This document shows, piece by piece, positions 61,752 to 64,000 of a DNA stretch of 64,000 nt (position 1 is the first letter of the stretch; every line of letters begins with the position of its first letter). Under the pieces are notes generated by a model, which saw only the letters and a list, made by a program, of their open reading frames with translations, was not told the origin of the DNA and searched no databases. The position numbers were made by a program, and so were the translations under genes. The stretch comes from Heliocybe sulcata (Eukaryota > Basidiomycota > Agaricomycetes > Gloeophyllales > Gloeophyllaceae): contig ML213524.1 in assembly GCA_004369045.1 (NCBI GenBank), positions 269,667-333,666 of the forward strand, given 5' to 3'.

Positions 61752-63087
61752 ATGTTCGGCGAATCCGACAGCGAGAGCCCTCGCGTACCCAGCCCCTGGG
61801 ACCCCTTCATCTCTGCATCGCCCTCGCCCTGTTCGCTTGAGTCCAATGTATCCCAGAGCCTCCAGATTCGCAAGCTCGCGGCTGAAGCAGAAGATGTGAG
61901 TCCTTCCACTGTCCTTGTCCTGTTGGCAGCATTGACCCTCCCGGCCGCAGGGCAACGTCGAATACAAGCTCCAGCTCCTCTCTCCTTCCCCCGCCCGCTT
62001 CGCGCGTCTCGTGACACAACTTAAATGGCGCCTCCTCGAAGGGGGTGGGCAGGCTTACTACGAAATCGGCATCGCCGACTCCGGGGCGCTCATCGGGCTC
62101 CCGCGCGTCCAGCTCGAGGCATCCATACAGACGCTCGAGGAAATGGCAGGTGAGATCGGCGCCAGTGTTATCGTCGTAAAAGAGATCGAGCTGGCGGGTA
62201 GGGACCGCGAGCGCGCAAAGGAGCTGCAGGCCACTGCGGGTGTTTATGGGCGGCGGAATCGCAGGCGCAACAAGGGCCTAGCAGGCCTGGGTGCGGACGA
62301 CTCGGCTGCTGCTACCACGACCGAGTCTGACGTGTCCACGACGGACACGACGGATAACGATCAGGAGGACGACGACGTTGCTGTAGTCGCTCCTGGCGCA
62401 TATCACCCCGCGTTCGGTGTGCCCGCCCTCGACGACGCGCTTGCCCTCTTCTCCATGGACCCTGAGCCCGACGTCTCTGACATGGGCGCTGAAGCGGACG
62501 TCGAGCCCGACATCGCCTCCCACGCTGCCATCGACCTCGAGATCGCCGCCGTGTACAAGCCCCGGCCCATCCGCCGGCGGGCGCACACTGACGCGGTCGC
62601 GCACGGGAAGCGCGGGCACGGGCAGAAGGCGAAGAAGATTCTGCCGTCGTCCGTGGAGGCGCTCAAGGGCATCAAGACCGCGCAGGAGATCAAGGACGCG
62701 AAGGAGGCAAAGGCGGCGAAGCGCCAGGCCGCGCGCGACCGCAAGCGGGCGGATAAGCAGAGGGTGCTTGCGGAGCCGGATTATTTTTCGGGCACGCCTC
62801 TTTCTGCGTTGGAGGACCAGATGCGCGAGTCGGGGGAGAAAGCGGGCGTTGATGAGCTTTCGTGTGAGTTCGCGTCGCTGCACGTTAACTCTCAGACGGT
62901 TGAAGTGGCTGCTGAGTTGGGTGTTGTAGCCGTGACCGGGGCCATGGAGTGCAGTCCCGACGATGAAGTGCCCCCACCCACGGTCGACCAGAACGAACCT
63001 CGACTCATTGTTGAAGTTTTGGTCGTCCGCAAACTCTCGATAGAGGAAGCGTTCCTTGATTTCGGCGGATTTTCTCTTATACCTTGA
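61752..63087 (+). CDS. protein resembling the N-terminal part of GTPBP1/GTPBP2, no GTPase domain
   Basis: Exon 1 (MFGESDSESPRVPSPWDPFI...IRKLAAEAED) joins a second exon beginning GNVEYKLQLLSPSPARFARL. The stretch VTQLKWRLLEGGGQAYYEIG then IADSGALIGLPRVQLEASIQ and ASVIVVKEIELAGRDRERAK is like the domain preceding the GTPase core in GTPBP1/2-type proteins. Here no P-loop or other G motif follows. Instead there is an acidic, Thr/Ser-rich region, a basic block (YKPRPIRRRAHTDAVAHGKR) and a Lys/Ala-rich charged helix (IKDAKEAKAAKRQAARDRKR). It ends DFGGFSLIP. The function is unknown; RNA binding or ribosome association is possible from the charge but not shown. Confidence 0.65.
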
Positions 63088-63582
63088 TGCGTAACAAGGG
63101 AACAACGATACTATAGATTATGATTTACCTGGGACATGCACGATTCATTTCCTCCTCTTGTATATATCTTCCACCTGTAATATATATGTATAGTATATCT
63201 CACCGCTCACCGTGCTCAGGATATGGAATGCAGCTCGCTCGTCGCTGGATTTACCCGGGATCACAGAAATATCCAGCTTTGGCAGAGGATGGTCTCCAGA
63301 CTTGGCAGCAACAGCAAGCGGAAAGGCCGAGATGCGCGGGCGGGATTGCGACGAGGGTCTCCGGAATATATGCTGTGGCATGACTTGAGGAGAAAGAAGA
63401 TGACCTCAGTTAACGTCGTAAATCCGACGCTGCAACAGGTCGATCTCTTTCGAAAAGGGAAGACAAGAGGATGTGAGGTAACGGCGCTGAAAGCACGGTT
63501 CTTAGGCATCATACAGCATCATCATGTGAATGTGGTCGTTGTATTTTTGACAGCTTGTCCGACGACCTACATCTTTGGTTCC
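63088..63582. other. intergenic between convergent genes
   Basis: Contains open frames on both strands (plus 63223-63672, minus ending 63251) without recognisable domains. No gene is called. Confidence 0.35.
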
Positions 63583-64000
63583 CTAGGCCAAATTGCGCAA
63601 CTCTGCGACCCACCAGATGGGCCTGGAGGTCTTCACCCATACCGTCGGTTCCTCCGGGACGAGGTGGTTTGATGTCGAGACGAGGCCGCCGAAAGACGAC
63701 TCTTGCTCGGCTGGTGGACGGATCAGTCAGTCAGTCAGGAAGGAAGGAACGGACGCGGGCGGTGCTCACTAAAGTTCCACCGCAGCCCCTTGGTGGACAG
63801 TATCGTCGAGTCCACGCCTACTGGGAGAAGGCCGCACGTCTGCCCCAGCACGGCGTGATTGATATGGATTAAGTGTTCTCCCTGCCGTGATATCAAAACC
63901 AGGCTTCGCCTCTGAAGGCTAAATGGGCCGCGCACCTCGTCCAGCACCCACCCGACGTTCTCGTCCGTGATCGCATACACCCGCTTCCTCGTCGTGCGCA
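63583..64000 (-). CDS. thiamine pyrophosphokinase, C-terminal part (runs off right edge)
   Basis: Enzyme that makes thiamine pyrophosphate from thiamine and ATP. Only the 3' part lies in the window. Exons joined across two introns read RTTRKRVYAITDENVGWVLD, then EGEHLIHINHAVLGQTCGLL, PVGVDSTILSTKGLRWNF, then TEQESSFGGLVSTSNHLVPE, EPTVWVKTSRPIWWVAELRN and LA, with TAG at 63583-63585. CGLLPVG, the TKGLRWN strand and FGGLVSTSNH are the thiamine-binding C-terminal domain of the family. The N-terminal catalytic domain and the start lie beyond 64000. The second intron holds a short TCAG/GAAG tandem stretch at about 63724-63748. Confidence 0.82.

Noticed and set aside
63251-63512. Minus-strand exons beyond the thiamine pyrophosphokinase stop
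   Set aside because: A readable join exists (LPHILLSSLFERDRPVAASD...), but it lies after a stop that ends the kinase at the family's usual place, and no start or family was found.
63223-63672. 149-residue ATG frame on the plus strand, overlapping thiamine pyrophosphokinase
   Set aside because: It overlaps the coding exons of thiamine pyrophosphokinase on the other strand and has no domain.

Overview
The window looks like nuclear DNA of a filamentous basidiomycete, probably an agaricomycete. Genes are dense (26 protein genes and one tRNA in 64 kb), lie on both strands, and are split by many introns of about 45-70 bases with GTRNGY donors and CTGAC-like branch sites. The proteins are typically fungal: a sphingolipid C9-methyltransferase, a Mug190-type lipid-transfer protein, mitochondrial Nam9, an agaricomycete-style 7TM receptor, GH95 fucosidase and an FRE-type ferric reductase. 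Exon joins were worked out by reading frames across GT-AG introns, so outer ends are firmer than inner splice sites.

Layout. 0.7-9 kb: secreted GH95 alpha-L-fucosidase, then the SMP/C2 protein Mug190. 9-14 kb: gamma-tubulin complex protein GCP2 (minus), divergent from mitochondrial ribosomal protein uS4m. 14.5-33 kb: an O-methyltransferase (plus), a 2H phosphoesterase, a haloacid-dehalogenase-like protein, WDR59/Sea3 of the TORC1-regulating SEA/GATOR2 complex (minus), the P5A-ATPase Spf1, an SPX-RING ubiquitin ligase, and a second, inverted O-methyltransferase. 33-36.6 kb: a gene-poor stretch with a 191-bp MITE and a class I glutamine amidotransferase. 36.6-44 kb: a putative 7TM receptor, an F-box protein, a small serine palmitoyltransferase subunit and a ferric reductase. 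44.5-53 kb: Cue1-like CUE protein, Syn8-like Qc-SNARE, tRNA-Gly(GCC) with an intron, a ubiquitin-conjugating enzyme with an unusual tail, and the ribosome-biogenesis factor Utp22. 53-60 kb: a cytochrome P450, Yif1 and sphingolipid C9-methyltransferase. 60-64 kb: an assembly gap of 630 N, a protein resembling the N-terminal part of GTPBP1/2, and the 3' part of thiamine pyrophosphokinase running off the right edge.

Most genes are housekeeping and not functionally clustered. Loose themes recur: the ER and secretory pathway (Mug190, Spf1, ssSPT, Cue1, Yif1, Syn8), ubiquitin (SPX-RING, F-box, Cue1, E2) and sphingolipids (ssSPT, C9-methyltransferase). The two O-methyltransferases and the P450 lie too far apart, with conserved genes between, to be called a metabolic cluster. 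The most unusual items are the E2 whose long tail carries three SUMO-interaction-like motifs, the Spf1 start codon split by an intron, the inverted methyltransferase pair, the MITE, and the 16-base last exon of the ferric reductase.
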